From JAAYJG01 sp964450305 (lineage in GTDB: Bacteria > Bacillota > Clostridia > DSM-8532): a stretch of DNA of 23,642 bases. Below the pieces are notes generated by a model. That model had not been told where the DNA came from. It did not search any database and saw only the letters and a program-made list of their open reading frames with translations. The stretch's first letter is position 1. Every line of letters starts with the position of its first letter. Both the position numbers and the translations under genes were made by a program. The stretch is taken from assembly GCA_964450305.1 (NCBI GenBank), contig CAYVFB010000052.1, positions 1-23,642 of the forward strand, in the 5' to 3' direction. Shown in pieces: positions 14,910 through 22,924 of this stretch.

Positions 14910-15079
14910 ACAAAAAAGTAGTATATGTTTATACCGAAGCAAAGAAAAAGCAACATCGCGCAGGATGAAAACCTGCATTGTATATGAAATACCCAGGGCA
15001 GCCGCCGAGATGGAAACCCGGAATGGTTTCGATAAAGCAAATCCCTGAAGCAATCTTACCTGATGGGGGTGCAGAGATA

Positions 15080-17131
15080 ATGGATATGAGTCAATACCTC
15101 GACATTTTTGTCGAAGAGTCCAGGGAGCATTTACAGAGCTTGAATACTTCCCTGCTGGAGCTGGAAAAGGACCCGAACAATGCCTCAGTCATCCATGAAA
15201 TATTCAGAGTGGCACACACGTTAAAGGGTATGGCCGGTACAATGGCTTTCACCCACATGACAACTCTCACCCATGATATGGAGGATGTGCTGGACGAGCT
15301 GAGAAACAACAGGATTAACGTCAGCCCCGAAGTGGTAGATGTCTTGTTCCAATGCCTTGATGCGCTTGAAGGATATGTTTCAGTGATTGTTTCCACAGGT
15401 CAGGAAGGAAACGAAGACAACGCGGATGTCATCGCTGCCCTGTCCCGATTGATGAACAAAGACAAGCCTGCACCACAAACCCAGAAGGAAGCAAAATCGT
15501 ATTTCGCGGGGGAAAAAGCATCCAGCGACGGTTTACGGCTGAAGTTGAACATTTATGATAAAAATGTCATTGAAAAAGCTTTGGAAGAATCCATGAATGT
15601 CCTTCAGATCTATGTGGAGCTCGATAAGAAATGTCTGTTAAAGGCTGCCCGTGCTTTTATCATATTCCAGATCCTTGACAAGAACTCGGAAATCATAAAA
15701 TCCGATCCCTCTGTCGAAGATATCGAGGATGAGAAATTCGATTATTCCTTTACCGTTCTTGTCATTTCAAAGCATGATGATGCATTTTTTAAAAAGGAAT
15801 TAAATTCGGTTGCCGAAGTAAGAAAGGTTGAAACCGTACAAATCACAACCCAGCATACGGAAAACATTCGTGCCGGTAAAAATGAAGAGGAAGTACCCGC
15901 TTCGGGCAGAAAAGCTGGTGCTGCAGACACGAATGCTGCCGCAGGCACTGCCTCAAAATCTACGAATGTGAAGCGGCTCACAAATAAAACCGTCCGTGTC
16001 GACATCGACAGGCTGGATGTACTCATGAACCTGGTCAGTGAATTGATTATTACCAAGACCAGGCTGGAAGATGTTGGTTCCGGAGGGAAGACCAACGATT
16101 ACAACCAGGCTGTCGAAAACCTGGAAAGAATCACAACAAGCCTTCATGACGCTGTCATGAAGGTGAGGATGGTGCCGGTGGAAACCGTCTTCAGCCGGTT
16201 CCCGAGGATGGTGCGCGATATCTCCAAAGAGTTGAAGAAGGACATGGTTCTGCATATGTCCGGTGAAGAAACAGAGCTGGACAGAACCGTGATCGACGAG
16301 ATCGGCGATCCGTTGATCCATATCATCCGCAACTCAGCGGATCATGGGCTTGAGAAACCGGAGGACAGGAAGGCAAAAGGGAAGGAGAAAACCGGTAATA
16401 TCTGGCTGCGTGCATATCAGGATGGTAACAATGTTGTGATTGAGGTAGAAGATGACGGCCAGGGTATCGACATCGAAAAGGTACGTAAAAAGATTATTGA
16501 AAGAGGTTTGGAAACTGAAGAAGTTGCCGCTGTATTATCAGAAAATGAAATCATTGAATATCTTTTCAGGCCAAACTTCTCCACAGCCGACAAGGTAACC
16601 GATCTTTCGGGGCGCGGCGTTGGCCTGGATGTGGTGAAAACAAAAATTGAAGCACTGGGCGGAAACCTTGAATTGGATACCGTATGGGGGAAGGGCAGTA
16701 AAACTGTTATCCGTCTGCCATTAACTCTTGCGATCATACAGGCGCTCCTGGTAATGGTGGGTGATGAGAAGTATGCCATCCCGTTAAGCAATATCCGGGA
16801 AATTGGCGACATCAACCCTTCGGATATTCAGCTCGTTCGTAACAAAGAGGTCATGATGCTGCGCGGTATGGTTATTCCGCTCATTCGTCTTGAAAACGTG
16901 CTTGGAGTTCCCGCACGGGAAACACCGGCAAACAAAAAGCAGCTCACGTGCGTTATTGTCAGGAAGGGTGACAGGCTGTCCGGGCTGGTGGTGGACAAGC
17001 TGATCGGTCAGCAGGAAATCGTTATAAAATCTTTGGGCAAATTGCTGGTTGGCATACGCAGCATTGCAGGTGCTACCATATTGGGCGACGGGAATGTCGC
17101 ATTGATCATCGATGTAAACTCAATCATTTAA
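15080..17131 (+). CDS. cheA: CheA, chemotaxis histidine kinase
   Basis: A 683-residue kinase that reads receptor state and phosphorylates CheY and CheB. P1 HPt domain with phosphorylated His46 in AHTLKGMAG; a P2-like middle region (about 155-290); P3 dimerisation helices (about 305-370, DRLDVLMNLVSELIITKTRL); P4 ATPase with N box HIIRNSADHG (Asn418), G1 DDGQGID and G2 GRGVGLD; and a P5 CheW-like domain from about 555 to the end. All key residues are present. Start ATG 15080 (MDMSQYLDIF) follows GGGGGTG (15065-15071). A longer frame from 14978 adds 34 atypical residues and is not favoured. cheW follows after 36 nt. Confidence 0.97.
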   Translation: MDMSQYLDIFVEESREHLQSLNTSLLELEKDPNNASVIHEIFRVAHTLKGMAGTMAFTHMTTLTHDMEDVLDELRNNRINVSPEVVDVLFQCLDALEGYVSVIVSTGQEGNEDNADVIAALSRLMNKDKPAPQTQKEAKSYFAGEKASSDGLRLKLNIYDKNVIEKALEESMNVLQIYVELDKKCLLKAARAFIIFQILDKNSEIIKSDPSVEDIEDEKFDYSFTVLVISKHDDAFFKKELNSVAEVRKVETVQITTQHTENIRAGKNEEEVPASGRKAGAADTNAAAGTASKSTNVKRLTNKTVRVDIDRLDVLMNLVSELIITKTRLEDVGSGGKTNDYNQAVENLERITTSLHDAVMKVRMVPVETVFSRFPRMVRDISKELKKDMVLHMSGEETELDRTVIDEIGDPLIHIIRNSADHGLEKPEDRKAKGKEKTGNIWLRAYQDGNNVVIEVEDDGQGIDIEKVRKKIIERGLETEEVAAVLSENEIIEYLFRPNFSTADKVTDLSGRGVGLDVVKTKIEALGGNLELDTVWGKGSKTVIRLPLTLAIIQALLVMVGDEKYAIPLSNIREIGDINPSDIQLVRNKEVMMLRGMVIPLIRLENVLGVPARETPANKKQLTCVIVRKGDRLSGLVVDKLIGQQEIVIKSLGKLLVGIRSIAGATILGDGNVALIIDVNSII

Positions 17132-17167
17132 GTTATAGCGGTTTGTCAGGGCAAGGAGGGTTGATGG

Positions 17168-17614
17168 ATGGAAGCTCAAAAGAAACAGTTTGTTGTTTTC
17201 CGTTTGGGTGACGAAGAATACGGCGCCGATATCATAAAAGTGACAGTGATAGAAAGAATGCTCAATATCGCAAGAGTACCCACGACACCTGCATATATCA
17301 GGGGGGTTATCAATCTGCGCGGTGACATTATTCCCGTTATGGATCTTAGGACCAGGCTTGGCCTTCCTGGGAAGGCGGAAGATGATGATACCAGAATCAT
17401 TATTTTTGATATCAATAAAATTGTATTTGGCACGATTGTCGATTCGGTCTCCGAGGTTTTACAGCTGGAAGAGTCGAAGATAGAAAGTGCCGTCGGGATC
17501 ATTAATGACAGTAGTCTGGATTACATCAATGGCGTAGCAAAAGCTGAATCAAAGCTGGTTACATTGATAAACCTCGAAAGGCTGATCAGCGAACTTGTTC
17601 CTGAATTGTCATAA
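17168..17614 (+). CDS. cheW: CheW, chemotaxis coupling protein
   Basis: A 148-residue single CheW domain that bridges receptors and CheA P5 in the sensory array. Typical elements are QFVVFRLGDEEYGADI at the start, ARVPTTPAYIRGVINLRGDI with the invariant Arg-Gly, then IPVMDLRTRLGLP and a VDSVSEVLQL stretch. AAGGAGGG (17154-17161) lies 6 nt before ATG 17168. Adjacent to cheA and cheC in one unit. Confidence 0.97.
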   Translation: MEAQKKQFVVFRLGDEEYGADIIKVTVIERMLNIARVPTTPAYIRGVINLRGDIIPVMDLRTRLGLPGKAEDDDTRIIIFDINKIVFGTIVDSVSEVLQLEESKIESAVGIINDSSLDYINGVAKAESKLVTLINLERLISELVPELS

Positions 17615-17660
17615 CACTTTGGTCAGGGCATTACCGGAATTACGATTATATTATCAGGGG

Positions 17661-17675
17661 GGTCTTGAAAAGACC
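17661..17675 (+). other. Small hairpin before the cheC ribosome site
   Basis: GGTCTT-GAA-AAGACC, a 6-bp perfect stem, ends 3 nt before the GAGGGT ribosome site of cheC. It could modulate cheC translation; evidence is the pairing alone. Confidence 0.4.
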
Positions 17676-17690
17676 GATGAGGGTAAAAAT

Positions 17691-18305
17691 ATGGATATTT
17701 CATTGCTAAACGCTTTTCATCTGGATATACTCAAGGAAATTGGCAACATTGGGGCAGGGAACGCAGCCACCGCGCTTGCGAAGCTATTGGATAAAAAAGT
17801 GGATATGAAGGTTCCGCAGATCAAAATCATGGGGTTTTCCGATGTCAACGAGGTTCTTGGCGGGGCTGAAACACCGGTTGTGGGAATACTGCTTGAAGTG
17901 CTTGGGGATATCACCGGTTATATACTGTTTGTTCTGGAACAGGACGCGGCCAATTTCCTGGTGAACATCCTGATGGGCAACCCGATTAATCAGGAGATGG
18001 AGTATAACGAAATTACACTATCCGCACTGAAGGAAGTCGGCAATATTCTTACAGGCTCTTACCTGTCTGCGCTGTCCAATCTCACAGGTCTTCGCATCAT
18101 GCCAGACGTACCTGCCCTGGCCATAGACATGGCTGGAGCCATTTTAAGCGTTCCCGCGATAGAACTTGGTAAAACAACAGATACCGTACTATATATCGAA
18201 ACAGAGTTTATTCAGGGTACGGATAAAGTGATCGGCGATTTTTTCCTTGTACCTGACGCAGACAGCTATATCCGATTGTTGAATACCTTAGGAGCAATGT
18301 GCTAA
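17691..18305 (+). CDS. cheC: CheC, CheY-P phosphatase
   Basis: A 204-residue CheC-type phosphatase with two active-site motifs, the hallmark of full CheC: site 1 Asp12, Glu16, Asn19 (DILKEIGNIGAGNA) and site 2 Ser111, Glu115, Asn118 (SALKEVGNILTGS). It hydrolyses CheY-P and binds CheD, giving CheY-P-dependent feedback on receptor adaptation. Start ATG 17691 follows GAGGGT; the 32 codons upstream in frame overlap the end of cheW and are not CheC-like. It overlaps cheD by one base (TAATG), implying coupled translation. cheY is not in this window. Confidence 0.96.
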   Translation: MDISLLNAFHLDILKEIGNIGAGNAATALAKLLDKKVDMKVPQIKIMGFSDVNEVLGGAETPVVGILLEVLGDITGYILFVLEQDAANFLVNILMGNPINQEMEYNEITLSALKEVGNILTGSYLSALSNLTGLRIMPDVPALAIDMAGAILSVPAIELGKTTDTVLYIETEFIQGTDKVIGDFFLVPDADSYIRLLNTLGAMC

Positions 18306-18793
18306 TGGCTGAAAATTCAATAAAGGTGGGGATGGCTGACCTGAAGCATACCCGCCATCCAGGTGTGCTGGTTACACTGGGGCTGGGTTCATGTGTCGGC
18401 ATCATGCTTTATGATAGAAAAACTAAAAATATCGGGCTTGCCCATATTATGCTTCCCTGGTCTCATCAGGCAAAGAACAATGCCAACAAAGCTAAGTTTG
18501 CCGATACGGGGATCAGGCAGCTTTTGGGACTGATGCTGGAAAGCGGCTGCAGAAAAGGAAGCATTATTGCAAAAATTGCAGGCGGCGCGCAGATGTTCAG
18601 TTTTTCCCAAGGCAACGATACAATCCGTATCGGGCAAAGAAATGTGGAAGCGACAAGAGAGGTTTTACGGGAACTGGGCATTCCTATTGTATCAGATGAT
18701 ACAGGAGGAAACTACGGCAGAACGATAGAGTGCTATTCCGATGACGGCCGGATGATGGTAAGAACCATCGGATACGGTGTCCATTATATATAG
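18305..18793 (+). CDS. cheD: CheD, chemoreceptor glutamine deamidase
   Basis: A 162-residue CheD. Catalytic Cys30 lies in GLGSCVGI and His47 in LAHIMLP; the GGAQMF stretch and the C-terminal IECYSDDGRMMVR block also fit the family. It deamidates receptor glutamines and is regulated by binding CheC. ATG 18305 overlaps the cheC stop by one base; a GTG at 18299 is an in-frame alternative closer to AGGAG (18290-18294). Confidence 0.96.
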   Translation: MAENSIKVGMADLKHTRHPGVLVTLGLGSCVGIMLYDRKTKNIGLAHIMLPWSHQAKNNANKAKFADTGIRQLLGLMLESGCRKGSIIAKIAGGAQMFSFSQGNDTIRIGQRNVEATREVLRELGIPIVSDDTGGNYGRTIECYSDDGRMMVRTIGYGVHYI

Positions 18794-18839
18794 AAGGGCT
18801 TTGGCGGCGAAAATAGTTGTCTTCACTGTGGAGGGTCCT

Positions 18840-19211
18840 ATGCGGTATCTGCAAAAGCTGCCCTTGCTGCTCGCTCTGGCAGCTGCGTTTTTATCAGGTT
18901 TGATTGGTTTTGTCAGCCAGGCCTCACAAAAAGTAATTTTAACCCGAATGGTTCTGATGATGGTTGTGTTCTTTGTGATAGGCCTTTTTACAAGATCTAC
19001 GCTGTTGAACATCAAAGACGAGGTAGAACAGAAGAAGAAGGAAAAAGAAGCGGAGGAGCGAAAGCAGAAGCAGGAGCTTGAGAAAAAACAAAAAGAGCAA
19101 GAAATGGGGTTAGGCAATAATATCGATTTATCCGCCGGAGCAGAGGATGAAGATGCCTTCGAGCCACTTCCCGTCAGCGAGTTTATCAAAAAGGAATTAA
19201 AGAGCGGTTAA
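18840..19211 (+). CDS. Membrane-anchored coiled-coil protein of the che-sigD region, unknown function
   Basis: A 123-residue protein with two membrane helices (about 6-26 and 34-53), then a strongly charged Lys/Glu/Gln coiled coil (about 60-92, many KK and EE pairs) and an acidic tail ending PVSEFIKKELKSG. GGAGGG (18830-18835) supports ATG 18840. It lies 46 nt after cheD and before the sigD promoter. I do not recognise a named family. The hairpin-plus-coil layout suggests a small scaffold at the inner face of the membrane; a role in the flagellum is inferred from position only. Confidence 0.82.
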   Translation: MRYLQKLPLLLALAAAFLSGLIGFVSQASQKVILTRMVLMMVVFFVIGLFTRSTLLNIKDEVEQKKKEKEAEERKQKQELEKKQKEQEMGLGNNIDLSAGAEDEDAFEPLPVSEFIKKELKSG

Positions 19212-19272
19212 GCCGAACCCACCCCTGTGAAGCCATTATGGGCTGTAAAAAGCAGAAAAACGATGAAAAAGG

Positions 19273-19300
19273 TTGACAATGAGTATGGCTGCGATACAAT
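19273..19300 (+). promoter_or_regulatory. Sigma-A promoter of sigD
   Basis: Perfect TTGACA (19273-19278), 16 nt, TACAAT (19295-19300, 5/6). The leader would be about 65 nt. This gives sigD an internal promoter independent of the flhA promoter. Confidence 0.75.
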
Positions 19301-19372
19301 GTAGATAGATTCATCCTTTTTACTAAAGATGAGCCATCAGCTGTCATCACCAGACCAGAATGGGGGGTAAAT

Positions 19373-20149
19373 ATGTCTGTTACCAATCTACAGAGACAGC
19401 AGGAATTATGGAAGAGATATCATGAAAGTAAAGATCCGTCCATTAAGGAACAGCTCATTTTAGAATATGCAGATCTCATTAAATATGTGGCCGGCAGGCT
19501 TAGTATATATTTCGGATCAAATGTGGAATATGATGATTTGGTCGGTTACGGCGTTTTCGGACTCATCGACGCCATAGATAAGTTTGACATCTTCAAGGGT
19601 GTCAAGTTCGAAACTTATGCATCCCTCAGAATACGGGGTTCTATTATCGACAGCATCCGGGAACTGGATTGGGTACCACGCTCCCTTCGTAAAAAAAGCA
19701 AGGATCTTGAAAAAGTATACTCCGAGTTGGAGAATGAACTGGGTCACACGGCTACCGATGAACAGATAGCCGGGAAAATGGGCATTTCCGTTGATGAGCT
19801 GAACCGAACGCTTCAGGAAGTGAACATGTCCACGATGATCTCACTGGAAGATTATCTCGAACAAAATTATGAAACTGGATTTGATGTTTTAAACGATGAT
19901 GAAAGCCGCATCCCCGAAAAACGCATCGAATTAACCGAGATCAAGGAAATATTAACTGAATCCATTGACAAACTGCCTGAAAAGGAAAGAATGGTGGTTA
20001 CGCTGTACTATTTTGAAGAATTGACATTGAAAGAAATCAGCGCCATCATGAAGGTTTCAGAGTCAAGAATTTCTCAGCTGCACACTAAAGCTATTCTGCG
20101 TATGCGTGCAAAACTGGAAAGGCAAAAATATATCCTTTTTGGATCATAA
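19373..20149 (+). CDS. sigD: SigD/FliA, flagellar sigma-28 factor
   Basis: A 258-residue FliA/SigD sigma factor that directs RNA polymerase to late flagellar, motility and chemoreceptor promoters (TAAA-N15-GCCGATAT). Region 2 is clear (DDLVGYGVFGLIDAIDKFD, KFETYASLRIRGSIIDSIRE, DWVPRSLRKK), region 3 follows (ATDEQIAGKMGISVDELN), and region 4 carries the helix-turn-helix LTLKEISAIMKVSESRISQL. ATG 19373 has GGGGGGT at 19362-19368. The usual anti-sigma FlgM is not in the window. Two candidate target promoters are at 274 and 14883. Confidence 0.97.
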   Translation: MSVTNLQRQQELWKRYHESKDPSIKEQLILEYADLIKYVAGRLSIYFGSNVEYDDLVGYGVFGLIDAIDKFDIFKGVKFETYASLRIRGSIIDSIRELDWVPRSLRKKSKDLEKVYSELENELGHTATDEQIAGKMGISVDELNRTLQEVNMSTMISLEDYLEQNYETGFDVLNDDESRIPEKRIELTEIKEILTESIDKLPEKERMVVTLYYFEELTLKEISAIMKVSESRISQLHTKAILRMRAKLERQKYILFGS

Positions 20150-20163
20150 GGTGGCGGGAATGA

Positions 20164-21771
20164 ATGAAGGATTTTGGTCATAATGAGTTGAAAAGGCCCT
20201 TTGAGCTTACCTACAACGCCGATGGCGTATATTTGACCGTTAATCGCAACCCCTATGCGGTGGTTGAAGAAGTGGATGTGATCAATGAAGTCCGATATAA
20301 GAAGATTCGGAATTTCAATGCCGCGATCATTTCAGAAACAGTTAAAAAAGCGATGGGGCAACCTGTAAAAATTGCTGACAGGCAAGAAGAAGAAAAGGTT
20401 GACGCCGTGGTCGAGGTGGTCACAAGCCCTGATAAAATGAAAGCGTTCATTAAAATCAGAGAACCGGAGGGCGGCGGTAAGCCTGCCGGGCTTCAGGAAA
20501 TAGCATGGCATTTGAAGCAGGCTGGTATCATTTATGGTATCAGTGAGCAAACCGTGCATACCCTTGTTCAGAACCCCATTTATGATCAAAATATCCTGAT
20601 TGCGGAAGGCGTTTCTCCCATTAATGGGAAAAACGGCGAGATTACTTTCCTGGTTGATATCCATAAGGATCACAAGCCCATCATTATGGAAGATGGCAGC
20701 GTGAACTACCGTGATCTGGATTATATCGAAAGCGTCCACAAGGGTCAGAAGCTGTGTGATATCTCGTCACCCACCAAGGGTACTGACGGAAGAAATGTCG
20801 TAGGTACATTGCTCAGGGCTATCGATGGAAAGCCTGCAAAAATGATCCGTGGCAGAAATGTGTACCCGGGAGAAGACAATTTAAGCCTGTTTGCGGAAAT
20901 TGACGGCCAGGTGATGTATATCGACGGCAAACTGAGTGTTTTCGCCACCTATGAAGTGCCTGCCGATGTAGACAACTCCACCGGTAACATCAATTTTATT
21001 GGAAATGTATCCATCCGCGGGAATGTTTTAGCGGGCTTCGTGGTCGATGTCGGCGGAAACGTAGAGGTGTCCGGTGTTGTAGAGGGGGCCACCATCAAGG
21101 CTGCCGGCAACATCATTCTTCGAAGGGGAATGACTGGAAACGCAAAAGGGATGCTGATTGCAGGGGGCGACATCATCGCCAAATATATAGAAAACAGTAC
21201 GGTGGAAGCGGGAAACGACATCAAAGCCGAAGCCATCATGCATTCCGACGTGAAGTGCGGCAACCGGCTTGAGCTTGGTGGCAGAAAAGGTCTGCTGGTT
21301 GGTGGTACAGCCAGGGTGGGTAAGGAGATAGTGGCAAAGGTTATTGGAAGCATAATGGCCACAGCAACCACCATTGAAGTGGGGATCGACCCCAATTTGC
21401 GCGAAAGGTACAAGTATTTGCGCTCCGAAGTGATCAAGCTCGAGGATAATTCAAAGAAAGCCAATCAGGCCATCACTCTATTAAAAAAGCTTGAAGCTGC
21501 CAGCATGCTTACTGAAGAGAAAAGAGAGATTCTTGATAAAAGTGTTCGTTCGAAAATCTTTTTTGACAGTCGTTTGGCCGAATATAAGCAGGAAATCGTT
21601 GAGCTGGAGGAAAAACTTCAGCAGGAGGTTAAAGGACGCATTCGTGTGGATAACTACCTGTATCCCGGTTCCAGGATTACAATCGGAGCAGCATCGATGC
21701 ACGTGAAGGAAACGCTGCAGCATTGTACACTGTATAAGGATGGCGTCGACGTTCGTGTAGGAGCGTTTTAA
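20164..21771 (+). CDS. fapA: FapA (DUF342), flagellar assembly protein A
   Basis: A 535-residue DUF342/FapA protein. The N-terminal region (about 1-230) carries the family blocks, followed by a right-handed beta-helix of short Gly/Val/Ile repeats (about 265-420: GNINFIGNVSIRGNV, DVGGNVEVSGVVEGA and similar), then a coiled coil (about 425-490) and a short beta end. In Vibrio, FapA is needed for polar placement of FlhF and responds to sugar uptake; whether this applies in Clostridia is unknown. AAGGTGG overlaps the sigD stop codon, and the gap is only 14 nt, so sigD and fapA are tightly coupled. Confidence 0.9.
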   Translation: MKDFGHNELKRPFELTYNADGVYLTVNRNPYAVVEEVDVINEVRYKKIRNFNAAIISETVKKAMGQPVKIADRQEEEKVDAVVEVVTSPDKMKAFIKIREPEGGGKPAGLQEIAWHLKQAGIIYGISEQTVHTLVQNPIYDQNILIAEGVSPINGKNGEITFLVDIHKDHKPIIMEDGSVNYRDLDYIESVHKGQKLCDISSPTKGTDGRNVVGTLLRAIDGKPAKMIRGRNVYPGEDNLSLFAEIDGQVMYIDGKLSVFATYEVPADVDNSTGNINFIGNVSIRGNVLAGFVVDVGGNVEVSGVVEGATIKAAGNIILRRGMTGNAKGMLIAGGDIIAKYIENSTVEAGNDIKAEAIMHSDVKCGNRLELGGRKGLLVGGTARVGKEIVAKVIGSIMATATTIEVGIDPNLRERYKYLRSEVIKLEDNSKKANQAITLLKKLEAASMLTEEKREILDKSVRSKIFFDSRLAEYKQEIVELEEKLQQEVKGRIRVDNYLYPGSRITIGAASMHVKETLQHCTLYKDGVDVRVGAF

Positions 21772-21807
21772 CAAGCAGGTTCTATTATTTTACGGGAAGT
21801 GGTTTGT

Positions 21808-22122
21808 ATGGCGATAAAGCCCATAGATCTGCAAATAATGATGCCCCGAGTGAATGAGGTTTCCCGCATAAAAAATGATGAGCAGCAGCGCAATCAGGCA
21901 GTTCAGCAAAGTGCGGTGCAGTCTTCTGAACAGCAGTCCCAGGATAATCTGAAACAGGTGAACTCCCGGGAGGAAGCACAGAAAACCGCTATACGCGAAC
22001 GGCAGGGTGGGCGCAAGCAAGAATCCCAACAGGGCAAAGGCTCCGAAGGTGAAAACGAAGAGAATAAAAAGGAAGCCCAGGATAAGAATGTGTCCGGCAG
22101 GACCATCGACATCCGGCTTTAA
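21808..22122 (+). CDS. Hydrophilic hypothetical protein of the flagellar cluster
   Basis: A 104-residue soluble protein with a short ordered N-terminus (MAIKPIDLQIMMPRVNEVSR) followed by a low-complexity Gln/Glu/Lys/Ser tail likely to be disordered, ending TIDIRL. No membrane segment. GGGAAGTGG lies 5 nt before ATG 21808; a longer start at 21799 lacks spacing. It lies 36 nt after fapA. The N-terminal pattern looks like a conserved short motif while the tail is probably species-specific. Function unknown; possibly an adaptor to a flagellar or FapA partner, by position only. Confidence 0.75.
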   Translation: MAIKPIDLQIMMPRVNEVSRIKNDEQQRNQAVQQSAVQSSEQQSQDNLKQVNSREEAQKTAIRERQGGRKQESQQGKGSEGENEENKKEAQDKNVSGRTIDIRL

Positions 22123-22153
22123 GCTAAATTTCCATCCAGAATGAAACAAATGC

Positions 22154-22195
22154 TCGTTCCTGTTAACAGGTAAGCAGGCACAGCCTGCTGAACGA
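22154..22195 (+). other. Small three-way-junction structure after the hydrophilic hypothetical gene
   Basis: P1 TCGTTC/GAACGA (22154-22159/22190-22195) encloses the palindrome CTGTTAACAG (22160-22169) and a perfect hairpin AGCAGGC-ACA-GCCTGCT (22173-22189). No T run follows. It could end the upstream transcript or protect its 3' end. Junction layout and the GGTA before the last arm resemble the fold at 5275-5367, without clear sequence homology. Confidence 0.5.
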
Positions 22196-22235
22196 AGTGA
22201 AGGTCTTTATGCAAAAAGCCAAATATTTGTTTGGT

Positions 22236-22265
22236 TTGACATTCATTTAACAAAAGCGGTATAAT
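22236..22265 (+). promoter_or_regulatory. Consensus sigma-A promoter of the SwrB-like gene
   Basis: TTGACA (22236-22241), 18 nt, TATAAT (22260-22265). Both hexamers are perfect. The transcript would start near 22272, giving a leader of about 87 nt that contains the interleaved repeat. Confidence 0.85.
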
Positions 22266-22296
22266 AGTTCATAAATAGGGCCCTTAGTACAGGGAA

Positions 22297-22335
22297 GACC
22301 ACTGTTTTGTAATGATTCAGTGGTCCATTACAAAA
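22297..22335 (+). promoter_or_regulatory. Interleaved double hairpin / pseudoknot-like leader element
   Basis: GACCACTG (22297-22304), TTTTGTAATG (22305-22314), ATT, CAGTGGTC (22318-22325), CATTACAAAA (22326-22335). The first pairs perfectly with the third block (8 bp) and the second with the fourth (10 bp), in X-Y-x'-y' order. Linkers of zero length make a full pseudoknot strained, so two mutually exclusive hairpins are more likely. It lies just before the ribosome site (22347-22353). Confidence 0.65.
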
Positions 22336-22358
22336 GAGAAACGACCGAGGTGCAAAAG

Positions 22359-22871
22359 ATGACAGCATTTTTCATCTGTATCATTCTCATTGGCGTCCTG
22401 ATGACAGCGGTTGCGATGGTTTGGATGGTGATCGAAAGGAAAAAGGCACGGGACTATCGTCTTGAGACCGATGAACGCAGATACGAGCTGCAGAGGGTGG
22501 TTGAAGACGCCGAGCAGCTTTTGGATGAGTTGAACAACTTCTCCAATTATATCGTTACGCGCATGGAAGAGAAACAGCAGGAGGTTGAATTGGTCATTCA
22601 GGCGGCTGACGAGCGGATGGACCTTTTTGAGCAAATCGGTGACAATCTGATACCCGTAGTGGAAAAGAGAACCTCTGTCATGGAAGCGGCTCCGGTCATA
22701 GAACCAGGAATCTGTGCAACAACCAATAAGAAAGCCAAGATCATCCCACTGGATGAAAAAAGAAGGCAGGTTGTCAAACTTTATAAAGATGGTCTGGACA
22801 GCACTGAAATCGCAAAGCTGCTAGACATTGGAAAAGGTGAAATCGAACTCATCTCCAGGATGGTACAATGA
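22359..22871 (+). CDS. SwrB/YlxL-like membrane-anchored coiled-coil protein
   Basis: A 170-residue protein with one N-terminal membrane helix (about 2-24), a long Glu/Arg-rich coiled coil (about 25-105), a variable linker, and a C-terminal helix-turn-helix-like element (about 132-168, KLYKDGLDSTEIAKLLDIGK). This layout and the KxGxxxxEIAKxLxIGKGEIEL pattern match the SwrB/YlxL group, which in B. subtilis follows sigD and activates basal-body maturation and export. Start ATG 22359 is set by GAGGTG; GTG 22320 lies inside the leader structure. It has its own consensus promoter. Family call moderate; gene certain. Confidence 0.8.
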   Translation: MTAFFICIILIGVLMTAVAMVWMVIERKKARDYRLETDERRYELQRVVEDAEQLLDELNNFSNYIVTRMEEKQQEVELVIQAADERMDLFEQIGDNLIPVVEKRTSVMEAAPVIEPGICATTNKKAKIIPLDEKRRQVVKLYKDGLDSTEIAKLLDIGKGEIELISRMVQ

Positions 22872-22924
22872 ACAAGTTAGTACCAGTTGAATTTACAATC
22901 GGAAATAAAGGAAGATTAGTTTGA
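22868..22924 (+). CDS. Possible 18-residue translationally coupled peptide
   Basis: An ATG overlaps the SwrB-like stop (ATGA) and opens 18 codons, MNKLVPVEFTIGNKGRLV. AGGATGG lies about 5 nt upstream. It ends inside the first copy of the duplicated hairpin element. It may be a real coupled peptide, a remnant, or chance. Confidence 0.22.
   Translation: MNKLVPVEFTIGNKGRLV

Noticed and set aside
14978..15079. 34-codon N-terminal extension of CheA
   Set aside because: Not CheA-like in composition; the ribosome site and the HPt start fit ATG 15080.
17226..17233. GCCGATAT inside cheW as a sigma-28 promoter
   Set aside because: It encodes conserved CheW residues (Gly-Ala-Asp-Ile) and has no TAAA-like -35 at the right distance.
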